Below are positions 27,832-36,979 of a stretch of DNA of 64,000 nucleotides, one piece after another. Both the position numbers and the translations under genes were made by a program. The stretch spans positions 1 to 64,000 of the forward strand of contig NZ_JAMCCX010000061.1 in the NCBI RefSeq assembly GCF_024706985.1. Reading direction: 5' to 3'. The DNA comes from Alicyclobacillus sp. SP_1. Its GTDB lineage: Bacteria > Bacillota > Bacilli > Alicyclobacillales > Alicyclobacillaceae. Position 1 is the stretch's first letter, and each line of letters begins with the position of its first letter. The notes beneath the pieces were generated by a model. The model was given only the letters and a program-made list of their open reading frames with translations. It ran no database searches and was not told where the DNA came from.

Positions 27832-29169
27832 CTAGACGTTAATTTCCTCGAGTGATTTTCCGCCCGTTCTCGGGCCAAAGAGACCGCCTACGACAAAGTT
27901 ATACGCGAACAAAATCACCATCAACAGGGCCACCGCTTTGAAGCCGCCAATAGCTCCCAGGATGATGGGGGTCCACAGGCTCCAAAGACCGAGAACGACG
28001 CGCATGACTCCCCACAGAATCCCCTGAGAAGTGTTTCTGATTTCTGTCGGGAAAAGTTCGACGGACCAGATGCGTTGTAGCGGCCACAAACCAATCCCTT
28101 GGCCCAATCCGAATAAGACCACATTAGCAAATGCAACGTATGGGTTGGAAATGGGAGCGAAAATAGGAATCAAGAAGGCCAACCCACAGAGAAAAGCGCT
28201 AATTGCATATAAGATGCGTCGGTCAACTTTGTCGTTCAGTGGCATGAAGATGAACAGGACACTGATAATTGCAAGTGCGAAGTAGAGTATTTCCATGAGG
28301 TCTGAAGTGGTTGCACTCGTGGCTCCCACGGTTTTGAAGATGTAAGGGAAGAAAAATCCGTAGGTCCCTGCCGGGATACCCCAAAACACATAAATCGGCA
28401 TCAGAAACAGGAATCTTCTGAGGTTTTTTCCGTGGAACAAGTCCCTTAATTTTGCGCTATTCTCCGAATTCTGCGTGGGTGCAGAACCTGCCCCAACTTG
28501 CTCTTCCATTTTCTTGACTTCCTCGGCTTTTCCGTGCAATGCCGACCAACGTGGTGATTCGACCATGCTTCTGCGAAAAAGATAAGTAATCAATGCAGCT
28601 AATAACAGCACAACGAACAGTAGGCGCATTCCCAAAACGCCCATATGAGTAAATGCCAACGCGAGAAAGAGCATGACGATGGGGCCGATATACCAGAAGA
28701 TATTTGTTATACCCATCAGTCGCCCGCGACTCTTTTTGGGTGCAAATTCGGCAATGAGAGACCACGAAGTGGGTACGTCAGCCCCCACGGCAAAGCCTAG
28801 TACCATGTATCCAATAATAAGCATTGGCGCGTTGACCGAGAAAATGATGACCAGTGCACCAATCATATAGAGCAAAAGGTCAACGTTGTATATGAACTTT
28901 CTTCCAAGTTTGTCGCCAAGAAACCCAGCAACAATGGCACCAACCGCAGTCGAAATACCGTTGGAGCTAAACGCGGAAATGAGCCCGGTAATGGAGGTAT
29001 TCATGTGAAATATGTGTACCCATGTGACGAGAGCGACGCCGCCCGCCACGATAGATCCAGCGTCGAGAAAGTCGCCCATCCCAGAAAGGATGGTCCATTT
29101 CCAATGTGTTTTCGACAGTCGGACGTCGTCAATACTCGGCCCGGTTGGCTCAATTCCTGACAATGCCAT
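27832..29169 (-). CDS. MFS transporter, sugar-porter-like; candidate L-rhamnose transporter
   Basis: 445 residues with 12 predicted membrane helices. MFS signatures are GFLGDKLGRKFIY between helices 2 and 3, KSRGRLMGI, SMVESPRW after helix 6, LFPTEIRNTSQG, and GKSLEEI at the C-terminus, as in the sugar-porter family. GGGAGG lies 7 bases before ATG 29169. It heads the minus-strand operon that continues with rhaM, the DeoR-family gene and lutABC. Rhamnose as substrate is inferred from context; a loop of about 50 residues after helix 6 is predicted cytoplasmic. Confidence 0.85.
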   Translation of the reverse strand: MALSGIEPTGPSIDDVRLSKTHWKWTILSGMGDFLDAGSIVAGGVALVTWVHIFHMNTSITGLISAFSSNGISTAVGAIVAGFLGDKLGRKFIYNVDLLLYMIGALVIIFSVNAPMLIIGYMVLGFAVGADVPTSWSLIAEFAPKKSRGRLMGITNIFWYIGPIVMLFLALAFTHMGVLGMRLLFVVLLLAALITYLFRRSMVESPRWSALHGKAEEVKKMEEQVGAGSAPTQNSENSAKLRDLFHGKNLRRFLFLMPIYVFWGIPAGTYGFFFPYIFKTVGATSATTSDLMEILYFALAIISVLFIFMPLNDKVDRRILYAISAFLCGLAFLIPIFAPISNPYVAFANVVLFGLGQGIGLWPLQRIWSVELFPTEIRNTSQGILWGVMRVVLGLWSLWTPIILGAIGGFKAVALLMVILFAYNFVVGGLFGPRTGGKSLEEINV

Positions 29170-29252
29170 ATCTATACCTCCCTGAATGTTGTGTTATTTC
29201 ATCTCAATTCCGTTTAATCGACAGTCCTCCTTTCTTTGACGGGTGTGTTGAC

Positions 29253-29264
29253 GTAAGGGCTTAC
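29253..29264. promoter_or_regulatory. Dyad in the divergent rhamnose intergenic region
   Basis: GTAAG-GG-CTTAC lies just downstream of the predicted minus-strand -10 element, and a direct repeat of TTGACG lies 2-18 bases beyond. A binding site for the DeoR-family regulator is possible but unproven. Confidence 0.35.
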
Positions 29265-29272
29265 ATGGAGAA

Positions 29273-29301
29273 ATATTATGACAAAACAACAATTGTGTCT
29301 A
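29273..29301 (-). promoter_or_regulatory. Candidate promoter for transporter-rhaM-rhaR-lutABC operon
   Basis: Reading the minus strand: TAGACA, 17-bp spacer, TAATAT, about 100 bases before the transporter start. The match is moderate. Confidence 0.45.
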
Positions 29302-29350
29302 TATCAAAAGTGAATTTACCTGTGATTTTCTTTTTATAGCTGTTTACTCG

Positions 29351-29379
29351 TTGATTTTGTGAATTAGTCGGAATATATT
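29351..29379 (+). promoter_or_regulatory. Promoter for the isomerase-rhaB-rhaEW-rhaI operon
   Basis: TTGATT, 17-bp spacer, TATATT (29374-29379), 100 bases before the isomerase-like gene. It lies in the 309-base divergent gap 29170-29478, which otherwise holds no gene. Confidence 0.65.
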
Positions 29380-29478
29380 CTTGCTATGGCGTTGAGTTCA
29401 GTAAATCCTAAAAGTTGGCCAAAACGAAGAAAGTAAGCGGATATCCTGAACCGTGATTTGTGAGAGTGGGGTGAGTAG

Positions 29479-30978
29479 ATGACGCGGAGTCCAGTTAAGC
29501 CAACGAGTAGGGCCCGAGTTGGTTTATACAGCATTGGACTGAGAACCTACTGGAACCAGTTTGACGGGTTGCGTGAACGCCTAGTCGGATATGGTCGCTT
29601 TATTGAACAGGAGATGGGTTCTGCGGCAGACGTCTATAACTTCGGGCTAATAGACTCGCCGGAAAAGGCTCGTGAAGCAGGGGAGTGGTTCAACGCTCAG
29701 GATGTCGATATTGTTTTTTGCCACTCTGCAACCTATGCGACGAGTTCCATAGTACTGCCCATTCACCAAATCTGTCCGAAACCAGTTGTGGTGTTAAATC
29801 TGCAACCTACACCTCAAGTGAATTACCGTCAGACGACAACTGGAGAGTGGTTAGCTCACTGCGGTGCATGTCCAGTACCCGAAATTTCATATGCGTTTCA
29901 TCGCGCAAATATTCCGTTTCGAGTGGTTAATGGACTGCTTGGTATGGACGATACACCGGACATCTCCTTAACGAATGAGGTGACACGCCGGAGGCCGGAG
30001 GCGCAGAGCGCGTGGCTACAAATCCGCGAGTGGATAAAGGCTGCTTCGGTAGTTCGCAATTTCAGGCGTGGAAACTTCGGCTTTCTCGGCAACACCTACA
30101 ACGGGATGCTGGATATGTATAGTGACTTCACGTTGATTCAAGCAAAACTCGGCATTCACGTTGAAATCTTGGAAATGTGTGATTTGAACGAATTGCTAAG
30201 AACGGTAACTGACACAGAAGTGCGCTTGAAATTGGAGGAAACACAAGAACTGTTTGAAATCAGTGAAGAGGTACCTGTTGACCCAATTGCCAAAAAGCCC
30301 AGCGCAGAACAATTGCGATGGTCGGCTAAAATTGCTGTGGCTCAGGAAAAGCTAGTCGTCTCCCGCAACCTCGACGCGCTCGCGTACTATTATCACGGAA
30401 CTACGGGTAGTGACTACGAGGCGCTTCAAGCAGGGTTTATTTTGGGCCATTCTCTGCTCACGGCGCGCGGCATTCCTTGCGCCGGAGAAGGAGACTTGAA
30501 GACTGCGATTGCGATGAAAATCTGCGACATTTTGGGTGCGGGCGGCAGTTTTTCAGAGATTGTCGTGGTGGATTACGAGAATCAGACAATTCTTCTTGGG
30601 CATGATGGCCCGTTTCATGTAGGTATTGCCCGAGGAAAACCCATTCTCCGCGGAATGAGCCTTTACCATGGGAAACAAGGCACGGGTATTTCCGTCGAGG
30701 CGAAAATACAGGAAGGCCCCATTACGACCCTACAGATCACACAGACTCGCAACGGAGACCTGAAGTTGATTATCGGCGAGGGAGAGGCAACGGACGGTTC
30801 CATCATGCATATTGGAAATACGCAGACTGCGGTGCGCTTCCGAGAACATCCAGACATCTATATGGAACGTTGGTTTGCAGAAGGACCTACACATCATTTT
30901 GCCATGTCCATTGGACACAATGCAGCCCTATTCAAAAAAGTCGGGGATTTGTTGGGTTGTCCAACCGTTGTACTCTAA
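29479..30978 (+). CDS. L-fucose/L-arabinose isomerase-like protein
   Basis: 499 residues with the layered architecture of the FucI/AraA family: an N-terminal Rossmann-like domain (VDIVFCHSATYATSSIVLPIHQ, KPVVVLNLQPTPQVNYR), a second domain (NFGFLGNTYNGMLDMYSDFTLIQAK with the conserved Asp/Met region), and a C-terminal part with metal-site-like EGDLKTAIAMKI and HHFAMSIGHNAALF. It is the first gene of the plus rhamnose operon. Because a standard RhaI isomerase is encoded three genes on, this protein may act on another deoxy- or pentose sugar, or be a second isomerase with different specificity. ATG 29479 is preceded by GGGGTGA. Confidence 0.75.
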   Translation: MTRSPVKPTSRARVGLYSIGLRTYWNQFDGLRERLVGYGRFIEQEMGSAADVYNFGLIDSPEKAREAGEWFNAQDVDIVFCHSATYATSSIVLPIHQICPKPVVVLNLQPTPQVNYRQTTTGEWLAHCGACPVPEISYAFHRANIPFRVVNGLLGMDDTPDISLTNEVTRRRPEAQSAWLQIREWIKAASVVRNFRRGNFGFLGNTYNGMLDMYSDFTLIQAKLGIHVEILEMCDLNELLRTVTDTEVRLKLEETQELFEISEEVPVDPIAKKPSAEQLRWSAKIAVAQEKLVVSRNLDALAYYYHGTTGSDYEALQAGFILGHSLLTARGIPCAGEGDLKTAIAMKICDILGAGGSFSEIVVVDYENQTILLGHDGPFHVGIARGKPILRGMSLYHGKQGTGISVEAKIQEGPITTLQITQTRNGDLKLIIGEGEATDGSIMHIGNTQTAVRFREHPDIYMERWFAEGPTHHFAMSIGHNAALFKKVGDLLGCPTVVL

Positions 30979-31103
30979 TTTTTAAAGATGGCGACGGTAA
31001 AACGCAAGAAAGAAACGGACATAAAAACAGACATATGTAGAGCGAATACAACAGAAGTGTATAATTTAGCCTGTGATGTTTTTGTCGAAGGAGGTGACAC
31101 GAG

Positions 31104-32597
31104 ATGTTGAACTTGCTCGCTGTGGATTTAGGTGCCTCCTCCGGAAGAGTCATGCATGCCGCGTTCGATGGGCATTCTGTGACACTGCATGAAGTTCGCC
31201 GATTTCCCAACCATCCTCTGAGACTAGGGCATCGCATCTATTGGAACATCTATTCTCTGTATCAAGAAATGAAGTGGGGCATTCAGTCGGTAGCTCGGGA
31301 CGAACGGAGCATTGCGTCACTCGCCATGGACAGTTGGGCAGTAGACTTCGCACTGCTGGACGCGTCGAATCATCTGTTGGATTTGCCGCGCCATTACCGC
31401 GACCCTCGCAACCTTTTGGCGATGAACCAAGTCGTCGAGCGCGTGGGGCGAGACGAACTGTTCCGGCGCTCGGGTATTCAAATCAATCCTATCAATTCGC
31501 TCTACCAACTGTACAGTTTGCACACAGAAGATACTTCACTATTAAAAAACGCCAACACTTTCTTGATGGTACCTGATTTGCTCAATTTCTTTCTCTGCGG
31601 GGAACACGCTGCAGAGTTCACCAATGCAACCACCACGCAATTTCTACAACCTAGTGGTCGATGGGACGTGGAACTGCTCGAGAAGTTGGGCATGCCGAGT
31701 CACATCTTTCCGCAAGTTGTCCAACCTGCCACCCGCCTCTCTCGAGTGCGTGACGAAGAATTGCTGCAGACGTTCCCGTCTTTGCGGGACACAAGCGTGA
31801 TTCACACCGCCTCGCATGACACAGCGGCAGCCGTGCTCTCGGTGCCTGCAAAGAGTCCGCACTTTGTTTACATCAGTTCGGGTACATGGTCTTTGATGGG
31901 GACGTTGGTGGAAGAGCCCGTCATTCATCCACGGACGCAAAAGTTCAACTTGACAAACGAAGGTGGTCTCGGGAATTATCGGCTGTTGAAAAACGTCATG
32001 GGTCTCTGGCTCTTGCAGGAGACACAGCGGGCTTTGCAGTCGGACGGGGAAGTTGCTCAAACCGAGACTCTGTTAGACCTGGCGCAATCTGCTCCTGCGC
32101 TGACCTGTCTGTTTCACCCGGACGATACTCGGTTGTTGCAACCGTCTCATATGCCGGAAACCATTCGTGCGATATGTCGGGAAACGGGGCAACATGCCCC
32201 GGACGATACGGGCGCATTAGTTCGTTCCATTCTGGAATCGCTAGCGCTGAGATATCGACAGGTTCTCGAAGAACTAGAGAGTGTCACTGGAAAGCGCTAT
32301 GACGTCCTTCACATCGTCGGCGGCGGCGTGAAAAATCGGTTGCTCTGTCAGTGGACGGCCAATGCGACGAAACGTCCCGTCGTTGCCGGTCCGGTGGAGG
32401 CGAGCGCTATGGGCAATGCGGCCGTGCAACTGCTGGCGCTCGGGCAAGTTGCCTCCACCGAAGAGTTGTCGCAGTTGATATTGCGGTCCGTTCACACCGT
32501 AACCTATCTTCCGCACGATGCGGACGCATGGGATGCCGCGTTTCAGCGCTTTCAAACCATCGGTCAGCATCAGATGGAATGCAGTACGATGATTTGA
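31104..32597 (+). CDS. rhaB: Rhamnulokinase
   Basis: 497-residue FGGY-family sugar kinase that phosphorylates L-rhamnulose. It begins LLAVDLGASSGRVMHAAFDG (phosphate-binding loop 1), with IYWNIYSLY, MDSWAVDFALLD, SHDTAAAVLSVPA, YISSGTWSLMGTLVEEP and the C-terminal HIVGGGVKNRLLCQWTANAT, all typical of RhaB. AAGGAGGTGA lies 6 bases before ATG 31104. The 125-base gap to the upstream gene includes a TATAAT at about 31060 without a convincing -35 partner, so a local start is possible. Confidence 0.92.
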   Translation: MLNLLAVDLGASSGRVMHAAFDGHSVTLHEVRRFPNHPLRLGHRIYWNIYSLYQEMKWGIQSVARDERSIASLAMDSWAVDFALLDASNHLLDLPRHYRDPRNLLAMNQVVERVGRDELFRRSGIQINPINSLYQLYSLHTEDTSLLKNANTFLMVPDLLNFFLCGEHAAEFTNATTTQFLQPSGRWDVELLEKLGMPSHIFPQVVQPATRLSRVRDEELLQTFPSLRDTSVIHTASHDTAAAVLSVPAKSPHFVYISSGTWSLMGTLVEEPVIHPRTQKFNLTNEGGLGNYRLLKNVMGLWLLQETQRALQSDGEVAQTETLLDLAQSAPALTCLFHPDDTRLLQPSHMPETIRAICRETGQHAPDDTGALVRSILESLALRYRQVLEELESVTGKRYDVLHIVGGGVKNRLLCQWTANATKRPVVAGPVEASAMGNAAVQLLALGQVASTEELSQLILRSVHTVTYLPHDADAWDAAFQRFQTIGQHQMECSTMI

Positions 32598-32625
32598 TTT
32601 TTATGAACAAGAGGAGTGGATGAAC

Positions 32626-34671
32626 ATGAGTATGATGGTGGAGACTTCCGCATTACAAGAATTGGTTGCGCGTTCCAATCGAATTGGAGCCGACCGAAGC
32701 GTTTGCAATTGGGGCGGAGGCAATACCTCCGTCAAGTCGACGACGGTCGACCACCTCGGCCGCGAAGTGGATATCTTGTGGGTGAAAGGCAGCGGATCGG
32801 ACCTTGCCGAAGCAACCGACAAAAGTTTCACGGCCCTTCGCTTAGAAGAGATTCTTCCGCTCATGGATAGGGAGTCTCTCTCTGATGAGGAGATGGTCGA
32901 GTATCTCTCCCATTGCATGGTTCAGAGCAAGCATCCCCGCTCCTCCATCGAGACGCTTCTTCATGCGTTCATCCCGCATCGTCACATTGACCATACGCAT
33001 CCGGACAGCATCATCTCTCTCTGTTGCACTGACCGAGGACGGTCGATTGCCAAAGAGATTTTTGGAGACCGGGCCGTCTGGGTGCCGTACATCCGACCGG
33101 GGTTTGCACTGTCCAAGCTCATTGGCGAGGCTGTGCGAGATAATCCCCAGTGCGAACTGGTTCTGATGGAGAAACACGGACTCATCACTTGGGGTGACAC
33201 GTCCGACGAATGTTACGCGAACACCCTTCGCATTGTGCAAGAAGCGGCAGCGTTCATTCAAAAGCATGAGCGAGGAGAACACGTCTTTGGTGGATCCCGC
33301 TACGCTCCTCTCTCTCAACCGACGCGCGATGCTTTGGTGGTGGACGTTCTACCGATGATTCGTGGTGTTGTTTCGGAGTATCATGGGGCCATCTTGACCT
33401 ATGATGCGGGCGAAGATTTTCTCCAGTTTGTGAATAGTCGCGACTGTGCCACGCTGTCCCAGGTTGGCGCGGCCTGCCCCGACCATCTTGTGCACACCAA
33501 ACGGACTCCGCTCTACATCAATTGGAACCCCGAGCACCAAGACGCGGCGCAGTTAAAGGAAGCGTTGCAAGCGGGCCTCCAACAATACCGAGAAGATTAT
33601 GCCGCGTACTATGAGCGCCACGTGGATTTCGACGTGCCGATGCACGACCCGTTTCCGCGCGTGATTCTGATTCCCGGCCTCGGCGTAATTGGCACTGGGA
33701 AGAGTAAAAAAATGGCCAATGTGGCGGTAGGCTTATATCGCCGTGCCGTGGCCGTCATGAAGGGCGCCACCGCCCTTGGACAGTTCGTCTCTCTCGATGA
33801 AAAGGAATCGTTTGATGTCGAATATTGGCCACTGGAGCTTTACAAGTTGTCGTTAGCGCCTGCTGAGAAAGAGTTGGCTCGAAAAGTAGCGTATATCACA
33901 GGCGGCGCCGGAGGTATCGGCAGTGCGACGGCGCGGAGAATGGCAATGGAGGGTGCCCATATTGTCGTGGCAGATTTGGCGGAAGACGCGGCAAAGAGCC
34001 TAGCGGACGACTTGAACGCGAAGTTTGGCGAAGGTACAGCCGTCGGAGTTGCCGTTGACGTGACCGACGAAGCCAAGGTCGTCGCGTCGTTTCAGCAAGC
34101 TGTGCGTGATTATGGCGGGATTGACCTCTTTGTCTCGAACGCTGGACTGGCCAGTTCTGCTCCGTTTGTGGAGACGACGCTTCGAGACTGGAACCGGAAT
34201 GTCAGTGTTCTCGGCACGGGCTACTTTCTGACCACGCGCGAAGCTTTTCGCATCCTGGTGGCACAGGGCCGTGGGGGATCCATTGTCTTTGTGACCTCAA
34301 AGAATGCTATCTATGCGGGGAAAGATGCTGCTGCGTACAGTGCGACGAAAGCGATGGAAGAGCATTTAGCTCGGTGCCTGGCAGTCGAGGGTGGTCCGTT
34401 TGGGATTCGCGTCAACTCAGTTCTCCCAGATGCGGTCCTGCAAGGGTCGAACATCTGGAATTCCGCGTGGCGCGAAGAGCGGGCGAGAGCCTACGGCATC
34501 CACCCGGACGAACTCGAGGAGCACTACCGCAAGAGGACTTTGCTGCATGTGAATATTTCCACGGAGGACATTGCGGAAGGCATTCTCTTCTTTGCATCGA
34601 AGCGCTCCGACAAGACGACGGGATGCATGCTCACGGTGGATGGCGGAGTGTCTGCGGCCTTTCCGCGGTGA
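32626..34671 (+). CDS. rhaEW: Fused L-rhamnulose-1-phosphate aldolase / L-lactaldehyde dehydrogenase
   Basis: 681 residues. The first about 420 form a class II aldolase (NWGGGNTSVKS, LWVKGSGSDLA, FIPHRHIDHTHPDSIISL with the zinc His pair, EKHGLITWGDTSDECY). The remainder is an SDR (VAYITGGAGGIGSATARRMA, VADLAED, VSNAGLA, YSATKAMEEH). In Bacillaceae this fusion splits rhamnulose-1-P to dihydroxyacetone phosphate and L-lactaldehyde and oxidises the latter to L-lactate. Two ATGs fit: 32620 is 3 bases from AGAGGAG, 32626 about 9 bases, so the second is preferred. The neighbouring lutABC would then use the lactate. Confidence 0.92.
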   Translation: MSMMVETSALQELVARSNRIGADRSVCNWGGGNTSVKSTTVDHLGREVDILWVKGSGSDLAEATDKSFTALRLEEILPLMDRESLSDEEMVEYLSHCMVQSKHPRSSIETLLHAFIPHRHIDHTHPDSIISLCCTDRGRSIAKEIFGDRAVWVPYIRPGFALSKLIGEAVRDNPQCELVLMEKHGLITWGDTSDECYANTLRIVQEAAAFIQKHERGEHVFGGSRYAPLSQPTRDALVVDVLPMIRGVVSEYHGAILTYDAGEDFLQFVNSRDCATLSQVGAACPDHLVHTKRTPLYINWNPEHQDAAQLKEALQAGLQQYREDYAAYYERHVDFDVPMHDPFPRVILIPGLGVIGTGKSKKMANVAVGLYRRAVAVMKGATALGQFVSLDEKESFDVEYWPLELYKLSLAPAEKELARKVAYITGGAGGIGSATARRMAMEGAHIVVADLAEDAAKSLADDLNAKFGEGTAVGVAVDVTDEAKVVASFQQAVRDYGGIDLFVSNAGLASSAPFVETTLRDWNRNVSVLGTGYFLTTREAFRILVAQGRGGSIVFVTSKNAIYAGKDAAAYSATKAMEEHLARCLAVEGGPFGIRVNSVLPDAVLQGSNIWNSAWREERARAYGIHPDELEEHYRKRTLLHVNISTEDIAEGILFFASKRSDKTTGCMLTVDGGVSAAFPR

Positions 34672-34722
34672 CGCAGTCCGTCGTTTTGTAGTGGTGCCGA
34701 GTGATTTTGGAAAGGTGGCTGA

Positions 34723-35958
34723 ATGCGCATGAATCGGTGGAGTGACAGGGCGTACGCTCTGTTTGAAGAGCAGCAGGAAGACCGTGGAATCTCGGTCGCT
34801 TCTGTCAAGCAGAAGTTGTCTGCGCTTTGCATAGAGACACCGTCCTGGGGTTATGGAGACTCTGGGACTCGGTTTCAAGTTTTCAAAAAGGTTGGCGTGC
34901 CGCGCAATCCGTTTGAGAAGCTGGACGATGCGGCTGAAGTCCACCGACTCACAGGCGCCTGCCCGTCGGTCGCCATCCATATTCCTTGGGACAAAGTGGA
35001 CGACTACGGCAAGCTGGCCGCACACGCCAGTTCCCTCGGTTTACGCATTGGTGCAGTGAATCCCAACTTATTTCAAGATGACGACTACATGCTCGGGAGT
35101 GTCACGAATGCCAATGCGTCCGTTCGCAAAAAAGCCGTGGAGCACCTCTTGGAATGCGTGGACATCATGGGGAAGGTTCAGTCGAACCTGCTCAGCTTGT
35201 GGTTCGCCGACGGCACCAATTATCCGGGGCAGGGCCATCTTCGCGACCGCAAGCGCTGGATGCACGAAGCGCTCGAGGAAACCTATGAGGCGCTTCAACC
35301 TGGCATGAAAATGTTGATTGAGTACAAATTCTTCGAGCCCGGCTTTTATCATACAGATCTCGCCGATTGGGGAATGGCCTTTCAGGCAGCCACCAAACTT
35401 GGTCCGAAAGCCGAGGTGTTGGTAGACACCGGGCATCATGCGCAGGGTACCAACGTGGAGCACCTTGTGGCGTATCTCTTGGACGAGGCGAAGCTGGGTG
35501 GCTTCCATTTTAACAGTCGAAAATATGCGGATGATGATTTAATCGTCGGATCGATCAACCCGTACGAGCTCTTCCTCATCTTCTACCAAATTCTCGATGC
35601 TGCACAGGACGCCCGACAAGAAGTTCGCCAGACGGCCGAAAACATTGCCTACATGATTGACCAGAGCCATGCGATTGAGCCCAAAATTCCAGCGATGATC
35701 CGGTCGGTCACCAACATTCAGACGCAATACGCGAAAGCGCTGCTGATTCGTCACGGAGAGGTTCAAAAATTGCAGGAGTCCAACGACGTGCTCGGTGCTG
35801 AGCAGGAACTCCGCAGTGCCTATGAAATCGATGTCACGCCGCTCCTCATGGCCATGCGCGAAGAACGCGGTCTCCCAGCGGATCCGATGCAGGCGTACAC
35901 GCAAAGTGGCTATGCCGACAAAATTGCCGCGCGCGGAATAGGCGGCAGTAGCTGGTAA
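34723..35958 (+). CDS. rhaI: L-rhamnose isomerase, RhaI type
   Basis: 411-residue TIM-barrel isomerase of the xylose-isomerase-like superfamily converting L-rhamnose to L-rhamnulose. Motifs include VAIHIPWDKVDDY, SLWFADGTNYPGQG, MLIEYKFFEPGFYHTD (metal-binding Glu), VLVDTGHHAQGTNVEH and GGFHFNSRKYADDDLIVGS (metal-binding His/Asp). It is closer to the RhaI group of Pseudomonas and Bacillus than to E. coli RhaA by length and motif order (family knowledge). AAAGGTGG precedes ATG 34723. It is the last gene of the plus rhamnose operon. Confidence 0.9.
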   Translation: MRMNRWSDRAYALFEEQQEDRGISVASVKQKLSALCIETPSWGYGDSGTRFQVFKKVGVPRNPFEKLDDAAEVHRLTGACPSVAIHIPWDKVDDYGKLAAHASSLGLRIGAVNPNLFQDDDYMLGSVTNANASVRKKAVEHLLECVDIMGKVQSNLLSLWFADGTNYPGQGHLRDRKRWMHEALEETYEALQPGMKMLIEYKFFEPGFYHTDLADWGMAFQAATKLGPKAEVLVDTGHHAQGTNVEHLVAYLLDEAKLGGFHFNSRKYADDDLIVGSINPYELFLIFYQILDAAQDARQEVRQTAENIAYMIDQSHAIEPKIPAMIRSVTNIQTQYAKALLIRHGEVQKLQESNDVLGAEQELRSAYEIDVTPLLMAMREERGLPADPMQAYTQSGYADKIAARGIGGSSW

Positions 35959-36095
35959 ACGGCAGCCTGAAGGTGAGCCAGCCGTGCCTGAAGGTGAGCC
36001 GTGCCTGTGCTGAGAGAAAGGCGCGATGGTCTTGACAATTTGCGTGATTGGGGATGAGCTGTTTTGCGCCATCCCCATCCCCATGCCTCTCGCGC

Positions 36096-36713
36096 TCAGC
36101 CCTTAAACACTTTTACGCGCTGTTCGATGGGCTGAAACTGTTTCTCTTGCGGCTGGCCGCTAGGAACGCCAAACGGCATTTGGGCAATCAATTGCCAGTG
36201 TGCAGGAAGTTTCCATTCAGCCTTCACTCTTTCGTCAATGAGTGGATTGTAGTGTTGCAAGCTGGCTCCGAGGCCTTCGCTTTCAAGAGCCATCCACACC
36301 ATCAGTTGGTGCATGGCACTCGTATGTTGTGCCCACACCGGAAAGCGGTCTTGGTACAAGGCGAACTTTTTCTGAAGGTCTTCCACGATGGATTCGTCTT
36401 CAAAGAACAAAACGGTACCGTACGCGTTTTTGAAGCCGTTCATTTTTGCTTGGGTCGGTTCGAACTGGTCTGCCGGAACGACTGCCTTCAACACGTCGGT
36501 GGTTATGTCCCACAGTTCTTCGTGTTGTTTGCCGAGCAACAGTACGATGCGCGTGGTTTGCGAATTAAAAGCGGACGGAGTGTGAAGGACAATCTCCTCG
36601 AGCATTTGCTGCAAGTCTTCGTCGGCAATCGGAGATTGTTTTGTCAAGCTATAGTGCGAGCGGCGCTCCCGCAGGGCTGTCCAGAAGTCGGTGGTTGTAC
36701 GAGTATTCGGCAT
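36096..36713 (-). CDS. Nitroreductase family protein
   Basis: 205-residue FMN-dependent nitroreductase-like enzyme: DFWTALRERRSHYSLTKQSPIADEDLQQMLEEIVLHTPSAFNSQTTRIVLL at the N-terminus (seen in parts, RERRSHYSL and PSAFNSQTTR being the FMN-binding motifs) and QLMVWMALESEGLGASLQHYNPLID in the C-terminal half. GGAGA lies about 6 bases before ATG 36713; a longer frame to 36749 starts inside the leader. It is similar to stress-induced oxidoreductases of the YodC/HBN1 type. It is monocistronic with its own promoter. Confidence 0.85.
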   Translation of the reverse strand: MPNTRTTTDFWTALRERRSHYSLTKQSPIADEDLQQMLEEIVLHTPSAFNSQTTRIVLLLGKQHEELWDITTDVLKAVVPADQFEPTQAKMNGFKNAYGTVLFFEDESIVEDLQKKFALYQDRFPVWAQHTSAMHQLMVWMALESEGLGASLQHYNPLIDERVKAEWKLPAHWQLIAQMPFGVPSGQPQEKQFQPIEQRVKVFKG

Positions 36714-36760
36714 ATAAACTCTCCTTAATAACTTATTTTTAAGATGCAACGCACTTATTT

Positions 36761-36789
36761 ATCATACAACATGGATTGCCTTATGGCAA
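36761..36789 (-). promoter_or_regulatory. Promoter of the nitroreductase gene
   Basis: On the minus strand: TTGCCA, 17-bp spacer, TATGAT, about 50 bases before the start codon. Confidence 0.65.
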
Positions 36790-36799
36790 ACGCTTTGCC
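36785..36799. promoter_or_regulatory. Inverted repeat over the nitroreductase -35 element
   Basis: GGCAAA-CGC-TTTGCC, a perfect 6+3+6 dyad covering the -35 hexamer. Its position fits a repressor or redox-regulator site. Confidence 0.45.
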
Positions 36800-36979
36800 T
36801 AATATGCTCGTCCTCCTGAGTGGTATTCCTAGGGGATTGTCGCCGCCTGACCCAGGGGAGCATGAACAGGTTGTTCCATCGGTGTGCATCTGTGGCGTAT
36901 AATTGAGACGTAGATATCTGAGCCAAGGTTAAGGCGGCTTTCCCACCGGCTGGAGCTACCGAGTCGGAGGGTGCTAAGC

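Noticed and set aside
36050-36076. GGGGATG/CATCCCC hairpin after rhaI as terminator
   Set aside because: The loop is long and no T-tract follows on either strand.
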